From Desulfovibrio desulfuricans DSM 642 (GTDB taxonomy: Bacteria; Desulfobacterota; Desulfovibrionia; Desulfovibrionales; Desulfovibrionaceae), in the NCBI RefSeq assembly GCF_000420465.1, contig NZ_ATUZ01000011.1, positions 310,001-374,000 of the forward strand: a DNA stretch of 64,000 bases, read 5' to 3'. The position numbers were made by a program, and so were the translations under genes. Below are positions 1-7,767 of this stretch, in pieces. How positions within the stretch are numbered: position 1 is the stretch's first letter; each line of letters opens with the position of its first letter. The notes under the pieces are model-generated. The model did no database searches, was not told the DNA's origin, and saw nothing but the letters and a program-made list of their open reading frames with translations.

Positions 1-307
1 AACCCTTGCGCGAGAGGTCAAGCCCCCAGGCGTACACGTCCAGATACACGCCAGACGCGAACCGTAAAAAGGAATTGGGCAACACGCTTTCTACCAGCAG
101 TGCAACGAGCCATTGCGCGGGCTGGGTGACAATTGTCGAAATAAGCCGCCAGAAAGGGGAGAAGGACGAGTCGTTGCGGATCAGCGAATCCTCATTGGCG
201 TTGCAGGCCTCCCAGCGGGCCTGCATTTCGGATTCCGTCACGGGCATGCCGGAATCGCGCAGCATGCCTGTAAACAGTTCCTTGGCATAGGTTGTCAGGC
301 CAGCCAT
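1..307 (-). CDS. Baseplate assembly protein J (N-terminal part, cut by window edge)
   Basis: About 102 residues are visible before the gene leaves the window. The fragment contains GVYLDVYAWGLDLSRKG, the start of the conserved core of baseplate J/gp47-family proteins, which form the wedge of contractile-tail baseplates. The ATG overlaps the stop codon of the upstream DUF2590 gene (TAATG), so translation is probably coupled. The position after tape measure and DUF2590 is that of gpJ in HP1-like phages. Family assignment comes from the motif and gene order; the C-terminus cannot be seen. Confidence 0.8.
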   Translation of the reverse strand, partial: MAGLTTYAKELFTGMLRDSGMPVTESEMQARWEACNANEDSLIRNDSSFSPFWRLISTIVTQPAQWLVALLVESVLPNSFLRFASGVYLDVYAWGLDLSRKG

Positions 308-666
308 TATTTTGCCTCCTTGGCTTCATCCGCATAGGCCAAAAAAGAGATGCGTCCGAATTTCCGTGTTTCGGCAGTAAGCCAGAACTCGACACGTTCC
401 CGGCTTGTCCAGATTTCCTCAATGCGGGTTGTTCCGGGTTTTATGCGTGTATCCTGATCCACCATGAGCGAGAGCTTGACGAGATTGGTTTTGCGCTTGC
501 GCACGTCGCGCTCGCCCACAATGTCCACCAGCAGCCCGCTTTCGCGGATCATGTGCTGAATGTCCTGGGCAATGCAGGCGCGGTCGGGCACCAGTACGGG
601 ATAGCCCCCGGCATCCAGCGCAAGATCGTCATCGATGATAAGCAGGTCGCAGTATGTTGCAGGCAT
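307..666 (-). CDS. DUF2590 family phage protein
   Basis: A 119-residue protein beginning MPATYCDLLIIDDDLALDAG, with a central segment of the type IAQDIQHMIRESGLLVDIVG. This matches the DUF2590 family of HP1-like P2 phages, which sits between the tape measure and baseplate J and is presumed to be a small baseplate or tail-tip component. No signal peptide or membrane segment is seen. It starts 5 bp after the tape measure gene ends and overlaps the start of the J gene, so it belongs to the late tail operon. Its molecular function is not established. Confidence 0.7.
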   Translation of the reverse strand: MPATYCDLLIIDDDLALDAGGYPVLVPDRACIAQDIQHMIRESGLLVDIVGERDVRKRKTNLVKLSLMVDQDTRIKPGTTRIEEIWTSRERVEFWLTAETRKFGRISFLAYADEAKEAK

Positions 667-671
667 GGGCT

Positions 672-2528
672 CTACCCGTAGGTCATGGCCAGCACGTCAT
701 CCATGCTGGTGGGCGGTGTTTCAAAGTGCAGGTGCTGTTCGCCAATGGAAACGCTGCGGCCGCTGTTGTTCACGGTGGAAGAACTGCTGGAGGCCAGCAC
801 TCCGCCCTGCTGCACCTGTAGGGTTTTGGACTGCTTGAGCCCTTCCAGTTCCGGGCCTTCCATTGCGGCTGTATCAGGCACAAAGTTTGCGGCCTTCCAG
901 CTCATGAGCTTTTCCGCGTGTTCTCCCATGCCGGGGATAAAGGAGAGCATCCTGCCAATGTAGTTCACAAAATATTCAAGAGGCGTCAGCGCAGTTGCAA
1001 CGGCGAACCGTAGTACCTTTGTCCACGAAAAATCGGTAAAGATGTCGGTAAACAGACGCCAGCGTTCTTCCAGCGTGGACATGAGCAGCAAAAAAGGCTG
1101 GCCGAATGACCCCAGACTTTCAAAGAAACTGCGCAAAAGCGTCCACGTTGCGCCGATGGCGGACTGTATCTGCTCCCAGTACATGATGCACAGGATCAGC
1201 GACCAGACAAGAAAACCCAGCGGATTGGCGCGAATAGCCCCGGAGAGAAGGTTGAATACAACCGTAACAGCCTTGATGGCCCCGGTAACGGGCATTGCCG
1301 CCAGGGTGAACAGATGAAAGGCCACAGTGCCGACGGCCACGGCTCCGGCAAGGGAAACTATTGCCAGCATGCCGAAGCCGATAACCCTGGCCACGTTGGG
1401 GTACTTGGTTATCCATCGGTTCAGGGTCTCAAGGTGGGCGCTGGCCCTGTTTGTCCACCGCTCCAGAGTTGGCGTGAGCTTTTGCAGAAAATTTGCCCGC
1501 ACATAATCCACAGCCGCGCCAAAGCGTTGAAAGGCATCCGTGGTTTGCCGGGCGGAAGCCCTGGCGCCGGTCATGTCCGTAACGCCCTTGACGTCTTTGA
1601 TAACGCGGGTGAGTTCCCCCTGTTTGGATAGCAGGGTGTTGAGGAATGCCCCGGCCTGATCGTCGTTCAGCGCCTTGCCAAGGCGCGCTTGCTGGGCTGT
1701 TGTGAGCGTGTCGCCATACTTGGCGCGCAGGCGTTCCAGAATGTCCACCATTGAAAGCATGCGCCCCTGCTGGTCGGTAAAGGATACCCCCACGGCGCGT
1801 CCGGCTGCGCGCGCGTTATCCACCAGCAGCTTGTACTTTTCGCCTGCGGCTGTACCGCCCATGTCCGCCTGGGCGGCGGCAATGACGGCCATTTGTTCCC
1901 CCGCGTCAATGCCAGCCCTTGCGGCGCGGTTGCCCAGCGCGTCAAAGCCGGCGGCGATTTCCTCGCCTTTGCTTTTGAACGCCTTGGCCACAAAGGCAGT
2001 TTGCCCAGCCATTTGTTCAGCCCAGCGGCTTTTGCCCATGCCAGCCGCCTGTGTTTCAAAAATGCCGTGCATATTGGCCATGTAGCCGGTCATGCTGTCC
2101 ACGCTGGACCGGCTGGCCAGGGCCAGAACATTGCTGGCGGTGGTAAAGGTTGCCAGCTCCCCGGCAGTGAGGTTGTCGATTTTTTCCTGTATGGCTGTGG
2201 ACGATTTGATAACGTCCACAGCACATTTGCCGTATTGCATGGCAAAGCGCCCAGCGGCGTTTTGCAGTGTTTTAAGCCCCTTTGAATCCACGCCCAGGGC
2301 CTCCACCTGCCCCAGGGCATTGTTCAGCTCTGTGGCTGGCGATACCAGCGCCCGGATTGATAGGGCCGCACCAGCGATGCCCATGGCCCCGGCACCCACG
2401 CCCACAAAGGCTCCCTTGGCTTTGTCGGTCAGCCCGGTAATGCTGGCCTGAAGCCGGGATATTTTGCTGATGGCGCCTGCATCCTGCACGCCGATGGCAA
2501 AGAAGAGCTTTTCCAGTTTTGTTGCCAT
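672..2528 (-). CDS. Phage tail tape measure protein
   Basis: A 618-residue protein setting tail length and occupying the tail lumen. Residues 1-330 are Ala/Gly-rich helical sequence of the TP901-type tape measure core, with a glycine-rich hydrophobic stretch near 42-62. Two strongly hydrophobic segments follow (about 378-410 and 436-452), typical of the part inserted into the host membrane during DNA injection. The tail ends in a Ser-rich linker. It lies immediately downstream of the frameshifted chaperone, the usual order in long-tailed phages. It is shorter than many tape measures, implying a fairly short tail. Confidence 0.9.
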   Translation of the reverse strand: MATKLEKLFFAIGVQDAGAISKISRLQASITGLTDKAKGAFVGVGAGAMGIAGAALSIRALVSPATELNNALGQVEALGVDSKGLKTLQNAAGRFAMQYGKCAVDVIKSSTAIQEKIDNLTAGELATFTTASNVLALASRSSVDSMTGYMANMHGIFETQAAGMGKSRWAEQMAGQTAFVAKAFKSKGEEIAAGFDALGNRAARAGIDAGEQMAVIAAAQADMGGTAAGEKYKLLVDNARAAGRAVGVSFTDQQGRMLSMVDILERLRAKYGDTLTTAQQARLGKALNDDQAGAFLNTLLSKQGELTRVIKDVKGVTDMTGARASARQTTDAFQRFGAAVDYVRANFLQKLTPTLERWTNRASAHLETLNRWITKYPNVARVIGFGMLAIVSLAGAVAVGTVAFHLFTLAAMPVTGAIKAVTVVFNLLSGAIRANPLGFLVWSLILCIMYWEQIQSAIGATWTLLRSFFESLGSFGQPFLLLMSTLEERWRLFTDIFTDFSWTKVLRFAVATALTPLEYFVNYIGRMLSFIPGMGEHAEKLMSWKAANFVPDTAAMEGPELEGLKQSKTLQVQQGGVLASSSSSTVNNSGRSVSIGEQHLHFETPPTSMDDVLAMTYG

Positions 2529-2540
2529 GCTGTATCGGGG

Positions 2541-2732
2541 TTAGGGGTTCAGTGCCTTGGCGATGCCGTTGGCTATGGCGATGCTCATTTTTTCCCAGTG
2601 GTCATTTTCCAGAAACATGGCCTCGGCCATGCAGGGAACGTCTATTTTGCGCCCAGGAAACCACTTGCGGCAGAGTACAAAAAGCTGGGAAAGCCCTGGC
2701 TGCGCAAGGTGAGCGGCGAGGCGTTCTACTCC
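2541..2732 (-). CDS. -1 frameshift extension of the tail assembly chaperone
   Basis: An open frame of 63 codons lies in the -1 frame relative to the chaperone gene and fills the space between its stop (2726-2728) and the tape measure start (2528). It has no start codon or ribosome site near its 5' end. If ribosomes slip back one base at the run of five G (2731-2735 on the + strand as C), 85 residues of the chaperone are followed by these 63, giving 148 residues. The sequence is protein-like (for example LFVLCRKWFPG, MAEAMFLENDHWEKMSIA). Organisation matches lambda G/GT and P2 E/E+E'. Frame and length arithmetic were checked; slippage itself is inferred. Confidence 0.75.
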   Translation of the reverse strand, partial: GVERLAAHLAQPGLSQLFVLCRKWFPGRKIDVPCMAEAMFLENDHWEKMSIAIANGIAKALNP

Positions 2733-2986
2733 CCCACCGTAATGGTGAGGTCAGGCGCGTATTCCTCCACCACCTGCGACCATATCTGCATGGCAGCGCC
2801 GGGCAGATCGATAAGGCCCTTGAGGGTTTCCTTGTCCTCGGCATGCACGGTGCGCATGAGGGCATTGCGCGTGGGCCCGACCTTTTTGGTGCTCTGGATT
2901 TCGTCAATGTACTTGTTGTAAACTTCGGGCGTCACGTTGAAGCGCAGGATCTTGCCATTGATGGTCAGGGTAACGGTTTTATTCAT
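2726..2986 (-). CDS. Phage tail assembly chaperone (zero-frame product)
   Basis: An 86-residue acidic protein starting MNKTVTLTINGKILRFNVTP. The annotated ATG at 2986 was chosen because the longer upstream frame reads as noncoding and the ATG follows a reasonable ribosome site (GGAAACTCC). It resembles the small tail assembly chaperones of HP1/P2-like phages that coat the tape measure protein before tube assembly. It overlaps the end of the holin gene by 8 bases. The gene ends in GTG GGG GAG TAG, where a G-run allows a -1 shift into the extension frame. Confidence 0.75.
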   Translation of the reverse strand: MNKTVTLTINGKILRFNVTPEVYNKYIDEIQSTKKVGPTRNALMRTVHAEDKETLKGLIDLPGAAMQIWSQVVEEYAPDLTITVGE

Positions 2987-3320
2987 GTGGAGTTTCCTCT
3001 CCGGGATTGATTTTGCGTTGGATGTATCGTTCAAGGGCGCAGACGCCCGCCTCATAAAGCCTGCCCACAAGCTCCAGCCCACCCCAGCCCACCAGAAAAA
3101 AAAGGGTGTAGTGCCATTTTTCCGGCGTCTCGGCCTGGATGAGCGGGCAAACCATGTTGGCCGTGGCCACGCCGCCCACCACCTCAATAAGGGCTTGCCC
3201 CAGGGTCCTCCCTTTGCGGGTGGAATGCATGAGCGCGCCGCCAGCGCCGTACAGGCTGGCCGGCAGCAGGAAAAATTGCAGGAGGCGCTCAAGGTAGTTC
3301 AGGGATTCGGGATCCTGCAT
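2979..3320 (-). CDS. Phage holin (three membrane segments)
   Basis: A 113-residue protein with three hydrophobic helices near residues 10-30, 43-61 and 69-89 and a charged C-terminus, the layout of class I / LydA-type holins. It would form membrane lesions that release the endolysin and time lysis. It sits at the end of a lysis cassette: amidase, Rz, Rz1, holin. Its ATG overlaps the Rz1 stop (TAATG). The holin assignment rests on topology and context rather than a conserved motif. Confidence 0.75.
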   Translation of the reverse strand: MQDPESLNYLERLLQFFLLPASLYGAGGALMHSTRKGRTLGQALIEVVGGVATANMVCPLIQAETPEKWHYTLFFLVGWGGLELVGRLYEAGVCALERYIQRKINPGEETPHE

Positions 3321-3583
3321 TATTCATCCTTGCTGTAGAGGCCGCGCAGGGCCGTTTTGTCATCGTTGGCGTCACTCAGGGCCGCTTGCAGTTCCAGTGC
3401 GTAATCCAGCAACTCGCCATTGGTCGCTCCCAGGCTTGGTGGCACAGGCTCCGGCACCGGGGCCAGCAGCATGGGCGGGGGCTTTGACCACACAAAGTCA
3501 ATGCGCTGGGGCGCTGGCCTGGAGCAGCCGCACAGCAGCATCAGGCAAAGGGCTGTCAGCCCAGACAGAATAAGTTTTATCAT
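3320..3583 (-). CDS. Rz1-like outer-membrane spanin lipoprotein
   Basis: An 87-residue protein with a lipoprotein signal sequence (MIKLILSGLTALCLMLLCGC), the acylated cysteine being residue 20, followed by a Pro-rich region typical of Rz1 (KPPPMLLAPVPEPVPPS). The outer-membrane spanin bridges to the inner-membrane Rz partner and fuses the membranes in the last step of lysis. Its start lies inside the Rz gene in another frame (86-nt overlap), the classic embedded-overlapping spanin arrangement. ATG 3583 was chosen because it begins the signal peptide; the longer frame upstream is simply Rz read out of frame. Confidence 0.85.
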   Translation of the reverse strand: MIKLILSGLTALCLMLLCGCSRPAPQRIDFVWSKPPPMLLAPVPEPVPPSLGATNGELLDYALELQAALSDANDDKTALRGLYSKDE

Positions 3584-3839
3584 GGCGCGCCTTTTCCTTT
3601 TGCTGACGTAGTGCCGTCTGGTTTTTGGCCCGCTGATCCCTTTGGGAACGCCAGTCGGCCAGTGCCGTATCCACCGTGTCCGCCCAGTTTTTCTGTTCCT
3701 GTACTGCCTTGGCGTTGGCGGCTGCGGTTGTTTCAAGCTCCGCTATTTTTGCCGCCTGCTGCTGCCCCTGCCGCACCAGCCAGAACAGGGCCGCCACCAG
3801 CGCCACAGCGCAAAGGATAGCGCCTGCAGTTTTAAACAT
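3498..3839 (-). CDS. Rz-like inner-membrane spanin
   Basis: A 113-residue type II membrane protein. Residues 4-24 form one membrane anchor, and about 26-90 form a charged, Gln/Ala-rich periplasmic coiled coil (AKIAELETTAAANAKAVQEQ). This is the standard i-spanin design. It pairs with the overlapping Rz1 lipoprotein to span the periplasm. The start at 3839 overlaps the last codons of the amidase gene. The assignment comes from topology, coiled coil and the nested Rz1, not from sequence identity. Confidence 0.85.
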   Translation of the reverse strand: MFKTAGAILCAVALVAALFWLVRQGQQQAAKIAELETTAAANAKAVQEQKNWADTVDTALADWRSQRDQRAKNQTALRQQKEKARHDKTYSVWADSPLPDAAVRLLQASAPAH

Positions 3840-4269
3840 GGGGCTGCGCCCCATCCCGCCACCATGCGGCAACGTCAAAGCAGGGGCAGGCCTTGTTGGC
3901 GTAGTCCTGGTGTCCGTGCAGCCCGGCTGAAGGAAAGCGGCCGCGCAGATCCGTGACCAGCTCGCGCAGGGCCGCCCATTGTTCCGGCGTGTAATTGGCG
4001 GCGGAAACGCTTTTTCCACTGGGTGTTTTTTCCAGTCCACCCACAAGGCAAATGCCGATGGAACGGGCGTTGTGGTCTTTGCAGTGCGCCCCCGGAGTAT
4101 CCAGCGGGCGGCCCTGTTCGACCGCGCCGTTGCGGCGGATTACAAAATGGTAGCCAATGTCGCTCCAGCCGTTGTCGCGTACGTGCCACTGCCGTATTTC
4201 CGCAGCGCCAATATCCATTGCTGGATAGGTTGCCGCGCAGTGAATGATGATGTCGTCAATTTTGCGCAT
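3832..4269 (-). CDS. Endolysin: N-acetylmuramoyl-L-alanine amidase (T7-lysozyme type)
   Basis: A 145-residue Amidase_2-fold enzyme cleaving the bond between MurNAc and the L-Ala of the stem peptide. Zinc ligands align with T7 lysozyme: His10 (IIIHCAAT), His120 and Cys128 in HGHQDYANKACPCFD, with the catalytic Lys at 126 and the GYHF motif at 39-42. ATG 4269 follows a GAGGAA ribosome site; an in-frame TTG four codons upstream is less likely. There is no signal peptide, so export should depend on the holin. It heads the lysis cassette between tube and spanin genes. Confidence 0.92.
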   Translation of the reverse strand: MRKIDDIIIHCAATYPAMDIGAAEIRQWHVRDNGWSDIGYHFVIRRNGAVEQGRPLDTPGAHCKDHNARSIGICLVGGLEKTPSGKSVSAANYTPEQWAALRELVTDLRGRFPSAGLHGHQDYANKACPCFDVAAWWRDGAQPHV

Positions 4270-4287
4270 GAACTTCCTCAAATGGGT

Positions 4288-4758
4288 TTAGCCAGGGGTA
4301 ACAATGCCCTCGGTTTCCGATGCGCCCAGGTATGGCACGCCGTTGATGTGTACAAAGTCCGGGCTGGTGACGATAAACTTCACCTTGCTGGTGTGCTTGG
4401 AAGCGCCTTCGTTCTGGTTGATGTTCAGCAGGCTTTCCACCTTGAGCTTGCAGCCGAAGGCCTCGACCTTCATTTCCTCGCCGCTGGCGGCCTTGGCGTA
4501 AAACAGCATGTCGAATTCCGGCAGTTCGCGCCAAGAACCTGCGGAGGCCGCAGCCTCGGAGAGGATGGACAAGGCCTGCGCGTCCAGATCCATGTCGCCC
4601 TCGCCGCTCACATCGCCCGCCACCCAACCGTTGGGAACGCCCCTGTCTTTGGCTACTTCCACGTTGTCGGTAATGCCCAGCGTGGCCTGGCTTACGGTGA
4701 GGGAGAGATCCCCCACGGTTATGGAAAAATCCTTTGCCCCTATTCTTTGGCGGCTCAT
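4288..4758 (-). CDS. Phage tail tube protein (DUF2597-like)
   Basis: A 156-residue protein directly downstream of the sheath gene, the position of the tube protein in contractile phages (P2 FII). It matches the DUF2597/HP1 Orf24-type family in length and general sequence (SRQRIGAKDFSITVGDLSLT). The predicted product is mostly beta, as expected for a tube subunit that stacks as hexamers. It has a strong AGGAG site upstream of the ATG. The protein is acidic and has no membrane segment. Confidence 0.75.
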   Translation of the reverse strand: MSRQRIGAKDFSITVGDLSLTVSQATLGITDNVEVAKDRGVPNGWVAGDVSGEGDMDLDAQALSILSEAAASAGSWRELPEFDMLFYAKAASGEEMKVEAFGCKLKVESLLNINQNEGASKHTSKVKFIVTSPDFVHINGVPYLGASETEGIVTPG

Positions 4759-4777
4759 TGGTCAGCTCCTTTGCGCG

Positions 4778-5887
4778 TCAGGCGTAGTTGGTCAGGTCAA
4801 GCAGCAGGTTGCAGGTGATGGCCTTGGGGCAATTATAGGGCCGGGCGGTTATCCAGACTTCCAGCTCGTACTTGCTTTGCCACACCAGGGTTATGGCGTC
4901 CCTTGCCGGGGGATGGATTTCGCCGGGAAAGGGAACCCCCAGCACCTTGCGGCTCTTGGACATTTCGCGCAGGGGGCGCGCAAAGTAGTTTTGCGCGGCG
5001 GCGATGCTTTCGGGCGTTTCGTTGAGGCTGCGGTCTGCTATGCGGTAAACGGCCAGGGGATACACGCGGCGCATGCATTTTTGAATGACGCGCAGGTTCT
5101 CAATGACGCGATAATCCCCGCCGTTGACATCAAGCACGTTGCCATCGCCCCAGTACATGCCCTGGTAGCCGGGGTAGGTCTGCGGCACGGAAAAACGCGC
5201 TGCGTCCAGGGCGTACAGGGTGGCCGAATCAATGTTGCGGCCGTCCTTGTCCTTGGGTTTAACGCTCCATTCACCAAGCAAGGGGCCGGTTTTAACCCGC
5301 ATGGGGCTGTCGGCCACGGTGACGGACTTGTTGCACAGCCGGCCCATGTATGTTCCCAGGTCATGCCCCCAAAGATAGGGCGCAAGGGTTACCTGATCTG
5401 CGGCCACGCCGCTGGTTATGGGGGCTATGGCAGAGCGGTAGTCAGCCCACGTTTCAGTGGGCAGGGGCGCGCGCGGGGCTGCGGCCATGAACATGGGAGC
5501 CATGAATTTTGCCATGACGCTTTCCGCCTTGGCCTGCATGCGCTCCACCTCAACCTGGCTGGAAATGGGATCGGTAAGGCAAATGCCCTCAAAGCGCATT
5601 TCCTCCACGGCCAGATCCACGGCATCCTGCCATGTGTCGCCCTCGCGCAGGGGCAGCACGGCGGCATTCCAGTTTTGCCCGGCATTGAGCTGCGCAGCCG
5701 TCACCTGTGTTTTCAGGGTTGAGGGTTCAAGGCCAAGCACTGCGTCCAGGTCGCTCTGCGCGTTGATGGAAACAAGCTTGCCTTCGTTGACGCCAGCGCC
5801 CCGGCCCGTGAAAAGCACAAAGTTTTCCACGGCGTCCAGCGCGCCCTGCAACAGATTGAGGTTGTTGACTTGCACGGATCCGAGCAT
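4778..5887 (-). CDS. Phage tail sheath protein (DUF2586-like)
   Basis: A 369-residue protein of the DUF2586 family found at the sheath position of HP1/K139-type phages. The C-terminal region (from about 290: RVYPLAVYRIADRSLNETPE, then a mixed beta segment ending in DLTNYA) resembles the conserved sheath core that forms the contracting helix around the tube. It lies between the tail completion gene and the tube gene and is read in the same direction. It is shorter than P2 gpFI (about 396). Confidence 0.75.
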   Translation of the reverse strand: MLGSVQVNNLNLLQGALDAVENFVLFTGRGAGVNEGKLVSINAQSDLDAVLGLEPSTLKTQVTAAQLNAGQNWNAAVLPLREGDTWQDAVDLAVEEMRFEGICLTDPISSQVEVERMQAKAESVMAKFMAPMFMAAAPRAPLPTETWADYRSAIAPITSGVAADQVTLAPYLWGHDLGTYMGRLCNKSVTVADSPMRVKTGPLLGEWSVKPKDKDGRNIDSATLYALDAARFSVPQTYPGYQGMYWGDGNVLDVNGGDYRVIENLRVIQKCMRRVYPLAVYRIADRSLNETPESIAAAQNYFARPLREMSKSRKVLGVPFPGEIHPPARDAITLVWQSKYELEVWITARPYNCPKAITCNLLLDLTNYA

Positions 5888-5895
5888 GGAAACTC

Positions 5896-6672
5896 CTATT
5901 TTTTATCCTTCATTTGACGGACAATTTTTTGGCTGACCACAGAGAGCAGGCTGGCGCTTTCATCCTCTGTAACGCCCAGGAAAGGACGGGCAGGGAGGCG
6001 CACTTCCCACGTTTGGGCTTTCTGTTTTTTGGGCTGGCTGCCGGAAACATCCTCGCGCACCAGCAACCGCAAAATCCACGCGGCCTGCATTTGCGACATG
6101 TTTTCCATGATCCACTTGGCGGATACGCGCCGCAGGCGCACCTTGCCGTGCCTGCCCCTTGCCGGGAACTTGTAACCGTTGCGCAGCAGCGCCTGAGCCA
6201 TTTTGCGGGTAGCCCTGCGCCCGCGGAGCATGACGTGCCACTTGGCAAGGCCCTTTTTCATTTCCGGCGTGACGCCAAGCTGCTGGCTCATGCCATGCTG
6301 GTGCTTCCAGGCAACCTCGCTGAACCAGTGGGTCTTGCCCTTTTGCTTCCAGGTCACCTGCACGGAATCGCCTTCCCGGTATTCGCCCATGTTCTTGGCC
6401 ATGCCGATCGCGGCCAGCATGCGGCGTTTTTTGCGCCACTGGCCCCTGTCGTTCTGCTGCCAACGGGTGCGCTTGCTGCGCGGGGCAAAGCCGCCGCCTT
6501 CAAGGCTTTGCTGCTTGCTCACACGCCTGGCGCTGTATTTTTTGACCTCGCGCGCGGCCTCGCGGGCAAGGCGAAAGCGTTTTTCGGGCTGCGGCCTGAG
6601 CGCCTCAAGCTGGCGGAAAAGTTTTTTCCGGGCCTGTTCGTTCACCTGCACGTGCACGGTAATGTCAGCCAC
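5896..6672 (-). CDS. Tail completion / virion morphogenesis protein (gpS-like)
   Basis: A very basic 258-residue protein (many Arg/Lys in residues 30-75 and 145-190) beginning ADITVHVQVNEQARKKLFRQ. This fits the phage virion morphogenesis (P2 gpS) family, which acts in tail completion and head-tail joining. It overlaps the gpR-like gene by 8 bases and precedes the sheath gene. It is longer than P2 gpS (150 residues), so a family member with an insertion is likely. The assignment rests on position, charge and partial motif likeness. Confidence 0.6.
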   Translation of the reverse strand: MADITVHVQVNEQARKKLFRQLEALRPQPEKRFRLAREAAREVKKYSARRVSKQQSLEGGGFAPRSKRTRWQQNDRGQWRKKRRMLAAIGMAKNMGEYREGDSVQVTWKQKGKTHWFSEVAWKHQHGMSQQLGVTPEMKKGLAKWHVMLRGRRATRKMAQALLRNGYKFPARGRHGKVRLRRVSAKWIMENMSQMQAAWILRLLVREDVSGSQPKKQKAQTWEVRLPARPFLGVTEDESASLLSVVSQKIVRQMKDKK

Positions 6673-7171
6673 GGCTGCCCCCAGCGCTTGCGGCCCCCTT
6701 CATGCCAGCCAGCTTTTCCACCGGGGTGATTACTGGCGCTTCCACGCGCCAGCGTTTGCCGTTGAAGGGTATGTCGCCCTGCGGGTCTTCAATGGCTGCC
6801 AGCCTTTCCTCAAATTCCACAGAAATATCCAGATCCGCATCTCCGTCCTTGAAGTTCAGGTCGATGTTCATGGTCGGATCCGCCAGCCCGTCGCGGTCAA
6901 GGTCGTTGGCCATGAGCCATGAGGCCACCAGCGCGGCAAAGGCCAGCCCATCGCCGGGGTAGCGCTCGATCTGGATGACGCCGTCATATTTGAACAGGCC
7001 CAGCTCCACCTGTTGCAAAACTGGGCCTTCCGTTCCCGGTTCTGGCCGCAGGGGGCCGCGGTCGCGCCCGATGGGGTGCAATGCCCCGTTGTCGGCAAAG
7101 GCTGTGAGCTGCTCCGGCGGCAGGCCGGTGACTTCAAGGATGTGCTGCACCAGGGCGGAGAGCTTGCGCAT
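6665..7171 (-). CDS. Tail completion protein (gpR-like)
   Basis: A 168-residue protein starting MRKLSALVQHILEVTGLPPE. The N-terminus and middle (ELGLFKYDGVIQIERYPGDG, then ALVASWLMAND) match the P2 gpR tail-completion family. It would cap the tail so that it can join the head. It is translationally coupled at both ends: its start overlaps the head completion stop (one base at 7171) and its end overlaps the gpS-like start. Confidence 0.7.
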   Translation of the reverse strand: MRKLSALVQHILEVTGLPPEQLTAFADNGALHPIGRDRGPLRPEPGTEGPVLQQVELGLFKYDGVIQIERYPGDGLAFAALVASWLMANDLDRDGLADPTMNIDLNFKDGDADLDISVEFEERLAAIEDPQGDIPFNGKRWRVEAPVITPVEKLAGMKGAASAGGSRG

Positions 7172-7638
7172 CAGACGGCCTCCACCGTAATGAAGGTGCG
7201 CCCTGTAAGGGCGGCAAGGGCCGCATCGGCCTGAGCAAGGAAGGTCTGCGCGGTTTCCGGGGTTTCCTTGGCATCGTTGCGCGCGGCCTCGCGCCGCTCA
7301 ATGGTGACGAACTGTTGCAGCAGCAAGCCCTTTGCCCTGCAAAACACCGCCCGCCTGTACAGACGCAAGGCCCCGCCCTCGATGCCGTGAACCGGAATGC
7401 CGTCAATGGAGGCATGGCCCTTGTTTTCCTGCTCTGCGCGCCAGCGCGTAAGCGCGCCTGCGGCCCATATGCGCGCAAGATCCAGATGGTCAGCCACAAG
7501 CTGTTCTGCATATTCGGCGGGCAGCCGATACAGATCCATAAAATCGGCCACGGGTAAATCCGGGTACCAGCCATCGCCGCTCAGTACGATGGTGGCGGTT
7601 TTTCCGGTGGTGACGCCGAACCCTTTGGGGCTTGCCAT
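7171..7638 (-). CDS. Head completion/stabilisation protein (gpL-like)
   Basis: A 155-residue protein with the gpL pattern: a short N-terminal strand region followed by DLYRLPAEYAEQLVADHLDLA and several amphipathic helices that line the head-tail connector. In P2, gpL stabilises filled heads after packaging. It follows the small terminase gene after a 129-bp gap (7639-7767) in which no gene is seen. The gap contains a 9-bp inverted repeat (7670-7678 / 7728-7736) of doubtful meaning. Confidence 0.75.
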   Translation of the reverse strand: MASPKGFGVTTGKTATIVLSGDGWYPDLPVADFMDLYRLPAEYAEQLVADHLDLARIWAAGALTRWRAEQENKGHASIDGIPVHGIEGGALRLYRRAVFCRAKGLLLQQFVTIERREAARNDAKETPETAQTFLAQADAALAALTGRTFITVEAV

Positions 7639-7767
7639 AGTGCCGCTCCTTCAGCCGCATGGAAAAGTTGGACGGCGCGCGGCTTGCGCTCCTGTTGCAG
7701 CGGCCTGTCCGCCAAGGTGCGCCGCCTGCGCCGTCCGGTTTGGGGATGAGTATGTTTGGCCAGGGGC

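Noticed and set aside
7670..7736. 9-bp inverted repeat between head completion and small terminase genes
   Set aside because: Loop of about 49 bp, no T-run, and such repeats occur by chance in GC-rich DNA.
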